From assembly GCA_947561715.1 (NCBI GenBank), contig OX387198.1, positions 19,595,645-19,659,644 of the forward strand: a stretch of DNA of 64,000 nt, given 5' to 3'. A program made the translations under genes and the position numbers. The number at the start of each line of letters is the position of its first letter. The stretch's first letter is position 1. This stretch comes from Ascidia mentula (taxonomy: Eukaryota > Chordata > Ascidiacea > Phlebobranchia > Ascidiidae). Below the pieces are notes generated by a model. The model was not told where the DNA came from, did no database searches, and saw nothing but the letters and a program-made list of their open reading frames with translations. Below, one piece after another: positions 1-11,900 of the stretch.

Positions 1-29
1 CGCCTAGGAATACCAAGTGTTGTAGTCAT
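1..29 (+). rRNA. 5S rRNA, 3' end only (cut by window edge)
   Basis: The first 29 bases match nt 92-120 of the neighbouring 5S copies and run into the same T5 terminator. The body of the gene lies outside the window. Confidence 0.95.
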
Positions 30-64
30 TTTTCTGTTTACCCAAAGTATGCTTTGAATTGAGC

Positions 65-70
65 ATAAAT
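65..70 (+). promoter_or_regulatory. TATA-like element upstream of 5S (representative)
   Basis: ATAAAT lies at -29 to -24 of the first complete gene. The ATAAA core at -29 to -25 is kept in both major spacer families (cataaatgtcg and cataaagatcg), although the bases after it differ. A TATA-like box near -30 assists RNA polymerase III at 5S genes in several invertebrates and fungi. The role here is inferred from position and conservation. Confidence 0.55.
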
Positions 71-142
71 GTCGTCAAAACAGTCTAACAAACGTCTACG
101 GCCATACCAGGTTGAAAGCACCCGATCTCGTTCGATCTCGGC

Positions 143-190
143 AGTTAAGCAACCTCGGGCTTGGTTAGTACTTGGATGGGTGACCGCCTA
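143..190 (+). promoter_or_regulatory. 5S internal control region (representative copy)
   Basis: In the gene starting at 94, box A falls at about 143-157 (gttaagcaacctcgg), the intermediate element at about 160-165, and box C at about 173-190. Box C is nearly identical to the vertebrate TFIIIA-binding box. The boundaries are taken from the Xenopus numbering. Confidence 0.8.
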
Positions 191-212
191 GGAATACCAA
201 GTGTTGTAGTCA

Positions 213-217
213 TTTTT
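213..217 (+). terminator. RNA polymerase III terminator, T5 (representative)
   Basis: A run of five T follows gtagtca at the 3' end of the first gene. Most copies have T5. Copies whose spacer reads cattttac or cattttgc have T4 only, the minimal animal Pol III terminator. Confidence 0.85.
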
Positions 218-2044
218 CTGTTTACCCAAAGTATGCTTTGAATTGAGCATAAATGTCGTCAAAACAGTCTAACAAACGTCTACGGCCATACCAGGTTGAA
301 AGCACCCGATCTCGTTCGATCTCGGCAGTTAAGCAACCTCGGGCTTGGTTAGAACTTGGATGGGTGACCGCCTAGGAATACCAAGTGTTGTAGTCATTTT
401 TCTGTTTACCCAAAGTATGCTTTGAATTGAGCATAAATGTCGTCAAAACAGTCTAACAAACGTCTACGGCCATACCAGGTTGAAAGCACCCGATCTCGTT
501 CGATCTCGGCAGTTAAGCAACCTCGGGCTTGGTTAGTACTTGGATGGGTGACCGCCTAGGCATACCAAGTGTTGTAGTCATTTTTCTGTTTACCCAAAGT
601 ATGCTTTGAATTGCGCATAAATGTCGTCAAAACAGACTAACAAACGTCTACGGCCATACCAGGTTGAAAGCACCCGATCTCGTTCGATCTCGGCAGTTAA
701 GCAACCTCGGGCTTGGTTAGTACTTGGATGGGTGACCGCCTAGGAATACCAAGTGTTGTAGTCATTTTTCTGTTTATACAAAGTATGCTTTGAATTGCGC
801 ATAAAGATCGTCATAACAGACTAACAAACGTCTACGGCCATACCAGGTTGAAAGCACCCGATCTCGTTCGATCTCGGCAGTTAAGCAACCTCGTGGTTGG
901 TTAGTACTTGGATGGGTGACCGCCTAGGAATACCAAGTGTTGTATTCATTTTACTATTTGCACAAAGTATGCTTTGAATTGCCCATGAATGTCGTCAAAA
1001 CAGACTGACAAACGTCTACGGCCATACCAGGTTGAAAGCATCCGATCTCGTTCGATCTCGGCAGTTAAGCAACCTCGGGCTTGGTTAGTACTTGGATGGG
1101 TGACCGCCTAGGAATACCAAGTGTTGTATTCATTTTACTATTTGCACAAAGTATGCTTTGAATTGCCTATAAATGTCGTCAAAACAGACTAACAAACGTC
1201 TACGGCCATACCAGGTTGAAAGCACCCGATCTCGTTCGATCTCGGCAGTTAAGCAACCTCGGGCTTGGTTAGTACTTGGATGGGTGACCGCCTAGGAATA
1301 CCAAGTGTTGTAGTCATTTTTCTGTTTACCCAAAGTATGCTTTGAATTGAGCATAAATGTCGTCAAAACAGTCTAACAAACGTCTACGGCCATACCAGGT
1401 TGAAAGCACCCGATCTCGTTCGATCTCGGCAGTTAAGCAACCTCGGGCTTGGTTAGTACTTGGATGGGTGACCGCCTAGGAATACCAAGTGTTGTAGTCA
1501 TTTTTCTGTTTATACAAAGTATGCTTTGAATTGCGCATAAAGATCGTCATAACAGACTAACAAACGTCTACGGCCATACCAGGTTGAAAGCAACCGATCT
1601 CGTTCGATCTCGGCAGTTAAGCAACCTCGGGCTTGGTTAGTACTTGGATGGGTGACCGCCTAGGAATACCAAGTGCTGTAGTCATTTTTCTGTTTACCCA
1701 AAGTATGCTTTGAATTGAGCATAAATGTCGTCAAAACAGTCTAACAAACGTCTACGGCCATACCAGGTTGAAAGCACCCGATCTCGTTCGATCTCGGCAG
1801 TTAAGCAACCTCGGGCTTGGTTAGAACTTGGATGGGTGACCGCCTAGGAATACCAAGTGTTGTAGTCATTTTTCTGTTTACCCAAAGTATGCTTTGAATT
1901 GAGCATAAATGTCGTCAAAACAGTCTAACAAACGTCTACGGCCATACCAGGTTGAAAGCACCCGATCTCGTTCGATCTCGGCAGTTAAGCAACCTCGGGC
2001 TTGGTTAGTACTTGGATGGGTGACCGCCTAGGCATACCAAGTGT

Positions 2045-5000
2045 TGTAGTCATTTTTCTGTTTACCCAAAGTATGCTTTGAATTGCGCATAAATGTCGTC
2101 AAAACAGACTAACAAACGTCTACGGCCATACCAGGTTGAAAGCACCCGATCTCGTTCGATCTCGGCAGTTAAGCAACCTCGGGCTTGGTTAGTACTTGGA
2201 TGGGTGACCGCCTAGGAATACCAAGTGTTGTAGTCATTTTTCTGTTTATACAAAGTATGCTTTGAATTGCGCATAAAGATCGTCATAACAGACTAACAAA
2301 CGTCTACGGCCATACCAGGTTGAAAGCACCCGATCTCGTTCGATCTCGGCAGTTAAGCAACCTCGGGCTTGGTTAGTACTTGGATGGGTGACCGCCTAGG
2401 AATACCAAGTGTTGTAGTCATTTTTCTGTTTATACAAAGTATGCTTTGAATTGCGCATAAAGATCGTCATAACAGACTAACAAACGTCTACGGCCATACC
2501 AGGTTGAAAGCAACCGATCTCGTTCGATCTCGGCAGTTAAGCAACCTCGGGCTTGGTTAGTACTTGGATGGGTGACCGCCTAGGAATACCAAGTGCTGTA
2601 GTCATTTTTCTGTTTACCCAAAGTATGCTTTGAATTGAGCATACATGTCGTCAAAACAGTCTAACAAACGTCTACGGCCATACCAGGTTGAAAGAACCCG
2701 ATCTCGTTCGATCTCGGCAGTTAAGCAACCTCGGGCTTGGTTAGTACTTGGATGGGTGACCGCCTAGGAATACCAAGTGTTGTAGTCATTTTTCTGTTTA
2801 CCCAAAGTATGCTTTGAATTGCGCATAAATGTCGTCAAAACAGACTAACAAACGTCTACGGCCATACCAGGTTGAAAGCACCCGATCTCGTTCGATCTCG
2901 GCAGTTAAGCAACCTCGGGCTTGGTTAGTACTTGGATGGGTGACCGCCTAGGAATACCAAGTGTTGTAGTCATTTTTCTGTTTATACAAAGTATGCTTTG
3001 AATTGCTCATAATGATCGTCATAACAGACTAACAAACGTCTACGGCCATACCAGGTTGAAAGCACCCGATCTCGTTCGATCTCGGCAGTTAAGCAACCTC
3101 GGGCTTGGTTAGTACTTGGATGGGTGACCGCCTAGGAATACCAAGTGTTGTAGTCATTTTTCTGTTTATACAAAGTATGCTTTGAATTGCGCATAAAGAT
3201 CGTCATAACAGACTAACAAACGTCTACGGCCATACCAGGTTGAAAGCACCCGATCTCGTTCGATCTCGGCAGTTAAGCAACCTCGGGCTTGGTTAGTACT
3301 TGGATGGGTGACCGCCTAGGAATACCAAGTGCTGTAGTCATTTTTCTGTTTACCCAAAGTATGCTTTGAATTGAGCATAAATGTTGTCAAAACAGTCTAA
3401 CAAACGTCTACGGCCAAACCAGGTTGAAAGCACCCGATCTCGTTCGATCTCGGCAGTTAAGCAACCTCGGGCTTGGTTAGCACTTGGATGGGTGACCGCC
3501 TAGGAATACCAAGTGTTGTAGTCATTTTTCTGTTTACCCAAAGTTATGCTTTGAATTGCCCATGATTGTCGTCAAAACAGACTAACAAACGTCTACGGCC
3601 ATACCAGGTTGAAAGCACCCGATCTCGTTCGATCTCGGCAGTTAAGCAACCTCGGGCTTGGTTAGTACTTGGATGGGTGACCGCCTAGGAATACCAAGTG
3701 TTGTAGTCATTTTTCTGTTTACCCAAAGTTATGCTTTGAATTGCGCATAAATGTCGTCAAAACAGTCTAACAAACGTCTACGGCCATACCAGGTTGAAAG
3801 CATCCGATCTCGTTCGATCTCGGCAGTTAAGCAACCTCGGGCTTGGTTAGTACTTGGATGGGTGACCGCCTAGGAATACCAAGTGCTGTAGTCATTTTTC
3901 TGTTTACCCAAAGTATGCTTTGAATTGCGCATAAATGTCGTCAAAACAGACTAACAAACGTCTACGGCCATACCAGGTTGAAAGCACCCGATCTCGTTCG
4001 ATCTCGGCAGTTAAGCAACCTCGGGCTTGGTTAGTACTTGGATGGGTGACCGCCTAGGAATACCAAGTGTTGTAGTCATTTTTCTGTTTATACAAAGTAT
4101 GCTTTGAATTGCGCATAAAGATCGTCATAACAGACTAACAAACGTCTACGGCCATACCAGGTTGAAAGCACCCGATCTCGTTCGATCTCGGCAGTTAAGC
4201 AACCTCGGGCTTGGTTAGTACTTGGATGGGTGACCGCCTAGGAATACCAAGTGTTGTAGTCATTTTTCTGTTTATACAAAGTATGCTTTGAATTGCGCAT
4301 AAAGATCGTCATAACAGACTAACAAACGTCTACGGCCATACCAGGTTGAAAGCAACCGATCTCGTTCGATCTCGGCAGTTAAGCAACCTCGGGCTTGGTT
4401 AGTACTTGGATGGGTGACCGCCTAGGAATACCAAGTGCTGTAGTCATTTTTCTGTTTACCCAAAGTATGCTTTGAATTGAGCATACATGTCGTCAAAACA
4501 GTCTAACAAACGTCTACGGCCATACCAGGTTGAAAGAACCCGATCTCGTTCGATCTCGGCAGTTAAGCAACCTCGGGCTTGGTTAGTACTTGGATGGGTG
4601 ACCGCCTAGGAATACCAAGTGTTGTAGTCATTTTTCTGTTTACCCAAAGTATGCTTTGAATTGCGCATAAATGTCGTCAAAACAGACTAACAAACGTCTA
4701 CGGCCATACCAGGTTGAAAGCACCCGATCTCGTTCGATCTCGGCAGTTAAGCAACCTCGGGCTTGGTTAGTACTTGGATGGGTGACCGCCTAGGAATACC
4801 AAGTGTTGTAGTCATTTTTCTGTTTATACAAAGTATGCTTTGAATTGCTCATAATGATCGTCATAACAGACTAACAAACGTCTACGGCCATACCAGGTTG
4901 AAAGCACCCGATCTCGTTCGATCTCGGCAGTTAAGCAACCTCGGGCTTGGTTAGTACTTGGATGGGTGACCGCCTAGGAATACCAAGTGTTGTAGTCATT

Positions 5001-5950
5001 TTTCTGTTTATACAAAGTATGCTTTGAATTGCGCATAAAGATCGTCATAACAGACTAACAAACGTCTACGGCCATACCAGGTTGAAAGCACCCGATCTCG
5101 TTCGATCTCGGCAGTTAAGCAACCTCGGGCTTGGTTAGTACTTGGATGGGTGACCGCCTAGGAATACCAAGTGCTGTAGTCATTTTTCTGTTTACCCAAA
5201 GTATGCTTTGAATTGAGCATAAATGTTGTCAAAACAGTCTAACAAACGTCTACGGCCAAACCAGGTTGAAAGCACCCGATCTCGTTCGATCTCGGCAGTT
5301 AAGCAACCTCGGGCTTGGTTAGCACTTGGATGGGTGACCGCCTAGGAATACCAAGTGTTGTAGTCATTTTTCTGTTTACCCAAAGTTATGCTTTGAATTG
5401 CCCATGATTGTCGTCAAAACAGACTAACAAACGTCTACGGCCATACCAGGTTGAAAGCACCCGATCTCGTTCGATCTCGGCAGTTAAGCAACCTCGGGCT
5501 TGGTTAGTACTTGGATGGGTGACCGCCTAGGAATACCAAGTGTTGTAGTCATTTTTCTGTTTACCCAAAGTTATGCTTTGAATTGCGCATAAATGTCGTC
5601 AAAACAGTCTAACAAACGTCTACGGCCATACCAGGTTGAAAGCATCCGATCTCGTTCGATCTCGGCAGTTAAGCAACCTCGGGCTTGGTTAGTACTTGGA
5701 TGGGTGACCGCCTAGGAATACCAAGCGCTGTAGTCATTTTTCTGTTTACCCAAAGTATGCTTTGAATTGCGCATAAATGTCGTCAAAACAGACTAACAAA
5801 CGTCTACGGCCATACCAGGTTGAAAGCACCCGATCTCGTTCGATCTCGGCAGTTAAGCAACCTCGGGCTTGGTTAGTACTTGGATGGGTGACCGCCTAGG
5901 AATACCAAGTGTTGTAGTCATTTTTCTGTTTATACAAAGTATGCTTTGAA
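2045..5950 (+). repeat. Tandem duplication of ten 5S units (1,842 bp)
   Basis: Rare markers recur at a distance of exactly 1,842 bp: aaagaacccg at 2691 and 4533, ggccaaacc at 3412 and 5254, and the agcacttgg change at 3481 and 5323. The period is ten units plus two one-base insertions. Similarity begins at about 2045 and fades near 5950. The copies differ at very few positions, for example aagtgctg against aagcgctg near 5726. Confidence 0.8.
3591..5552 (+). rRNA. 5S rRNA genes, copies 20-30
   Basis: Starts: 3591; then 96+184k for k=20-28 (3776 to 5248); then 5433. The spacers before 3591, 3776, 5433 and the next gene (5618) each carry one extra base (aaagttatg instead of aaagtatg). This is part of the second copy of the 1,842-bp duplication, so several base changes recur 1,842 bp after their first appearance. 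Confidence 0.97.
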
Positions 5951-8900
5951 TTGCTCATAAAGATCGTCATAACAGACTAACAAACGTCTACGGCCATACC
6001 AGGTTGAAAGCACCCGATCTCGTTCGATCTCGGCAGTTAAGCAACCTCGTGGTTGGTTAGTACTTGGATGGGTGACCGCCTAGGAATACCAAGTGTTGTA
6101 TTCATTTTACTATTTGCACAAAGTATGCTTTGAATTGCCCATGAATGTCGTCAAAACAGACTAGCAAACGTCTACGGCCATACCAGGTTGAAAGCATCCG
6201 ATCTCGTTCGATCTCGGCAGTTAAGCAACCTCGGGCTTGGTTAGTACTTGGATGGGTGACCGCCTAGGAATACCAAGTGTTGTATTCATTTTACTATTTG
6301 CACAAAGTATGCTTTGAATTGCCTATAAATGTCGTCAAAACAGACTAACAAACGTCTACGGCCATACCAGGTTGAAAGCACCCGATCTCGTTCGATCTCG
6401 GCAGTTAAGCAACCTCGGGCTTGGTTAGTACTTGGATGGGTGACCGCCTAGGAATACCAAGTGTTGTAGTCATTTTTCTGTTTACCCAAAGTATGCTTTG
6501 AATTGAGCATAAATGTCGTCAAAACAGTCTAACAAACGTCTACGGCCATACCAGGTTGAAAGCACCCGATCTCGTTCGATCTCGGCAGTTAAGCAACCTC
6601 GGGCTTGGTTAGTACTTGGATGGGTGACCGCCTAGGAATACCAAGTGTTGTAGTCATTTTTCTGTTTATACAAAATATGCTTTGAATTGCGCATAAAGAT
6701 CGTCATAACAGACTAACAAACGTCTACGGCCATACCAGGTTGAAAGCACCCGATCTCGTTCGATCTCGGCAGTTAAGCAACCTCGGGCTTGGTTAGTACT
6801 TGGATGGGTGACCGCCTAGGAATACCAAGTGTTGTAGTCATTTTTCTGTTTACCCAAAGTATGCTTTGAATTGAGCATAAATGTCGTCAAAACAGTCTAA
6901 CAAACGTCTACGGCCATACCAGGTTGAAAGCACCCGATCTCGTTCGATCTCGGCAGTTAAGCAACCTCGGGCTTGGTTAGTACTTGGATGGGTGACCGCC
7001 TAGGAATACCAAGTGTTGTAGTCATTTTTCTGTTTACCCAAAGTATGCTTTGAATTGAGCATAAATGTCGTCAAAACAGTCTAACAAACGTCTACGGCCA
7101 TACCAGGTTGAAAGCACCCGATCTCGTTCGATCTCGGCAGTTAAGCAACCTCGGGCTTGGTTAGAACTTGGATGGGTGACCGCCTAGGAATACCAAGTGT
7201 TGTAGTCATTTTTCTGTTTACCCAAAGTATGCTTTGAATTGAGCATAAATGTCGTCAAAACAGTCTAACAAACGTCTACGGCCATACCAGGTTGAAAGCA
7301 CCCGATCTCGTTCGATCTCGGCAGTTAAGCAACCTCGGGCTTGGTTAGTACTTGGATGGGTGACCGCCTAGGCATACCAAGTGTTGTAGTCATTTTTCTG
7401 TTTACCCAAAGTATGCTTTGAATTGCGCATAAATGTCGTCAAAACAGACTAACAAACGTCTACGGCCATACCAGGTTGAAAGCACCCGATCTCGTTCGAT
7501 CTCGGCAGTTAAGCAACCTCGGGCTTGGTTAGTACTTGGATGGGTGACCGCCTAGGAATACCAAGTGTTGTAGTCATTTTTCTGTTTATACAAAGTATGC
7601 TTTGAATTGCGCATAAAGATCGTCATAACAGACTAACAAACGTCTACGGCCATACCAGGTTGAAAGCACCCGATCTCGTTCGATCTCGGCAGTTAAGCAA
7701 CCTCGTGGTTGGTTAGTACTTGGATGGGTGACCGCCTAGGAATACCAAGTGTTGTAGTCATTTTTCTGTTTATACAAAATATGCTTTGAATTGCGCATAA
7801 AGATCGTCATAACAGACTAACAAACGTCTACGGCCATACCAGGTTGAAAGCACCCGATCTCGTTCGATCTCGGCAGTTAAGCAACCTCGGGCTTGGTTAG
7901 TACTTGGATGGGTGACCGCCTAGGAATACCAAGTGTTGTAGTCATTTTTCTGTTTACCCAAAGTATGCTTTGAATTGAGCATAAATGTCGTCAAAACAGT
8001 CTAACAAACGTCTACGGCCATACCAGGTTGAAAGCACCCGATCTCGTTCGATCTCGGCAGTTAAGCAACCTCGGGCTTGGTTAGTACTTGGATGGGTGAC
8101 CGCCTAGGAATACCAAGTGTTGTAGTCATTTTTCTGTTTACCCAAAGTATGCTTTGAATTGAGCATAAATGTCGTCAAAACAGTCTAACAAACGTCTACG
8201 GCCATACCAGGTTGAAAGCACCCGATCTCGTTCGATCTCGGCAGTTAAGCAACCTCGGGCTTGGTTAGAACTTGGATGGGTGACCGCCTAGGAATACCAA
8301 GTGTTGTAGTCATTTTTCTGTTTACCCAAAGTATGCTTTGAATTGAGCATAAATGTCGTCAAAACAGTCTAACAAACGTCTACGGCCATACCAGGTTGAA
8401 AGCACCCGATCTCGTTCGATCTCGGCAGTTAAGCAACCTCGGGCTTGGTTAGTACTTGGATGGGTGACCGCCTAGGAATACCAAGTGTTGTAGTCATTTT
8501 TCTGTTTATACAAAGTATGCTTTGAATTGCGCATAAATGTCGTCAAAACAGACTAACAAACGTCTACGGCCATACCAGGTTGAAAGCACCCGATCTCGTT
8601 CGATCTCGGCAGTTAAGCAACCTCGTGGTTGGTTAGTACTTGGATGGGTGACCGCCTAGGAATACCAAGTGTTGTATTCATTTTACTATTTGCACAAAGT
8701 ATGCTTTGAATTGCCCATGAATGTCGTCAAAACAGACTGACAAACGTCTACGGCCATACCAGGTTGAAAGCATCCGATCTCGTTCGATCTCGGCAGTTAA
8801 GCAACCTCGGGCTTGGTTAGTACTTGGATGGGTGACCGCCTAGGAATACCAAGTGTTGTATTCATTTTACTATTTGCACAAAGTATGCTTTGAATTGCCT

Positions 8901-11900
8901 ATAAATGTCGTCAAAACAGACTAACAAACGTCTACGGCCATACCAGGTTGAAAGCACCCGATCTCGTTCGATCTCGGCAGTTAAGCAACCTCGGGCTTGG
9001 TTAGTACTTGGATGGGTGACCGCCTAGGAATACCAAGTGTTGTAGTCATTTTTCTGTTTACCCAAAGTATGCTTTGAATTGAGCATAAATGTCGTCAAAA
9101 CAGTCTAACAAACGTCTACGGCCATACCAGGTTGAAAGCACCCGATCTCGTTCGATCTCGGCAGTTAAGCAACCTCGGGCTTGGTTAGTACTTGGATGGG
9201 TGACCGCCTAGGAATACCAAGTGTTGTAGTCATTTTTCTGTTTATACAAAATATGCTTTGAATTGCGCATAAAGATCGTCATAACAGACTAACAAACGTC
9301 TACGGCCATACCAGGTTGAAAGCACCCGATCTCGTTCGATCTCGGCAGTTAAGCAACCTCGGGCTTGGTTAGTACTTGGATGGGTGACCGCCTAGGAATA
9401 CCAAGTGTTGTAGTCATTTTTCTGTTTACCCAAAGTATGCTTTGAATTGAGCATAAATGTCGTCAAAACAGTCTAACAAACGTCTACGGCCATACCAGGT
9501 TGAAAGCACCCGATCTCGTTCGATCTCGGCAGTTAAGCAACCTCGGGCTTGGTTAGTACTTGGATGGGTGACCGCCTAGGAATACCAAGTGTTGTAGTCA
9601 TTTTTCTGTTTACCCAAAGTATGCTTTGAATTGAGCATAAATGTCGTCAAAACAGTCTAACAAACGTCTACGGCCATACCAGGTTGAAAGCACCCGATCT
9701 CGTTCGATCTCGGCAGTTAAGCAACCTCGGGCTTGGTTAGAACTTGGATGGGTGACCGCCTAGGAATACCAAGTGTTGTAGTCATTTTTCTGTTTACCCA
9801 AAGTATGCTTTGAATTGAGCATAAATGTCGTCAAAACAGTCTAACAAACGTCTACGGCCATACCAGGTTGAAAGCACCCGATCTCGTTCGATCTCGGCAG
9901 TTAAGCAACCTCGGGCTTGGTTAGTACTTGGATGGGTGACCGCCTAGGCATACCAAGTGTTGTAGTCATTTTTCTGTTTACCCAAAGTATGCTTTGAATT
10001 GCGCATAAATGTCGTCAAAACAGACTAACAAACGTCTACGGCCATACCAGGTTGAAAGCACCCGATCTCGTTCGATCTCGGCAGTTAAGCAACCTCGGGC
10101 TTGGTTAGTACTTGGATGGGTGACCGCCTAGGAATACCAAGTGTTGTAGTCATTTTTCTGTTTATACAAAGTATGCTTTGAATTGCGCATAAAGATCTTC
10201 ATAACAGACTAACAAACGTCTACGGCCATACCAGGTTGAAAGCACCCGATCTCGTTCGATCTCGGCAGTTAAGCAACCTCGTGGTTGGTTAGTACTTGGA
10301 TGGGTGACCGCCTAGGAATACCAAGTGTTGTAGTCATTTTTCTGTTTATACAAAATATGCTTTGAATTGCGCATAAAGATCGTCATAACAGACTAACAAA
10401 CGTCTACGGCCATACCAGGTTGAAAGCACCCGATCTCGTTCGATCTCGGCAGTTAAGCAACCTCGGGCTTGGTTAGTACTTGGATGGGTGACCGCCTAGG
10501 AATACCAAGTGTTGTAGTCATTTTTCTGTTTACCCAAAGTATGCTTTGAATTGAGCATAAATGTCGTCAAAACAGTCTAACAAACGTCTACGGCCATACC
10601 AGGTTGAAAGCACCCGATCTCGTTCGATCTCGGCAGTTAAGCAACCTCGGGCTTGGTTAGTACTTGGATGGGTGACCGCCTAGGAATGCCAAGTGTTGTA
10701 GTCATTTTTCTGTTTACCCAAAGTATGCTTTGAATTGAGCATAAATGTCGTCAAAACAGTCTAACAAACGTCTACGGCCATACCAGGTTGAAAGCACCCG
10801 ATCTCGTTCGATCTCGGCAGTTAAGCAACCTCGGGCTTGGTTAGTACTTGGATGGGTGACCGCCTAGGAATACCAAGTGTTGTAGTCATTTTTCTGTTTA
10901 TACAAAATATGCTTTGAATTGCGCATAAAGATCGTCATAACAGACTAACAAACGTCTACGGCCATACCAGGTTGAAAGCACCCGATCTCGTTCGATCTCG
11001 GCAGTTAAGCAACCTCGGGCTTGGTTAGTACTTGGATGGGTGACCGCCTAGGAATACCAAGTGTTGTAGTCATTTTTCTGTTTACCCAAAGTATGCTTTG
11101 AATTGAGCATAAATGTCGTCAAAACAGTCTAACAAACGTCTACGGCCATACCAGGTTGAAAGCACCCGATCTCGTTCGATCTCGGCAGTTAAGCAACCTC
11201 GGGCTTGGTTAGTACTTGGATGGGTGACCGCCTAGGAATACCAAGTGTTGTAGTCATTTTTCTGTTTACCCAAAGTATGCTTTGAATTGAGCATAAATGT
11301 CGTCAAAACAGTCTAACAAACGTCTACGGCCATACCAGGTTGAAAGCACCCGATCTCGTTCGATCTCGGCAGTTAAGCAACCTCGGGCTTGGTTAGAACT
11401 TGGATGGGTGACCGCCTAGGAATACCAAGTGTTGTAGTCATTTTTCTGTTTACCCAAAGTATGCTTTGAATTGAGCATAAATGTCGTCAAAACAGTCTAA
11501 CAAACGTCTACGGCCATACCAGGTTGAAAGCACCCGATCTCGTTCGATCTCGGCAGTTAAGCAACCTCGGGCTTGGTTAGTACTTGGATGGGTGACCGCC
11601 TAGGCATACCAAGTGTTGTAGTCATTTTTCTGTTTACCCAAAGTATGCTTTGAATTGCGCATAAATGTCGTCAAAACAGACTAACAAACGTCTACGGCCA
11701 TACCAGGTTGAAAGCACCCGATCTCGTTCGATCTCGGCAGTTAAGCAACCTCGGGCTTGGTTAGTACTTGGATGGGTGACCGCCTAGGAATACCAAGTGT
11801 TGTAGTCATTTTTCTGTTTATACAAAGTATGCTTTGAATTGCGCATAAAGATCGTCATAACAGACTAACAAACGTCTACGGCCATACCAGGTTGAAAGCA

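Larger units (their letters stand above)
94..3525 (+). rRNA. 5S rRNA genes, copies 1-19
   Basis: Starts are at 94+184k for k=0-18; each copy is 120 nt. 5S rRNA is the RNA polymerase III transcript of the large ribosomal subunit. Helix I is formed by the 5' gtctacgg and the 3' gttgtagtc. Helix II pairs AGGTTG (nt 16-21) with CAACCT (nt 58-63). The internal control region is intact: box A near nt 50-64 and box C near nt 80-97 (ttggatgggtgaccgcc). Copy k=4 (start 830) carries the G65T/C67G variant described separately. Copies k=1 and k=9 read gaacttgg in place of gtacttgg, and k=2 and k=10 read taggcatacc in place of taggaatacc. Confidence 0.97.

Noticed and set aside
214..277. Spliced-leader RNA or other small RNA gene in the spacer
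   Set aside because: The spacer is only 64 bp and shows no splice donor plus Sm-site arrangement, unlike 5S-linked SL genes of some invertebrates.
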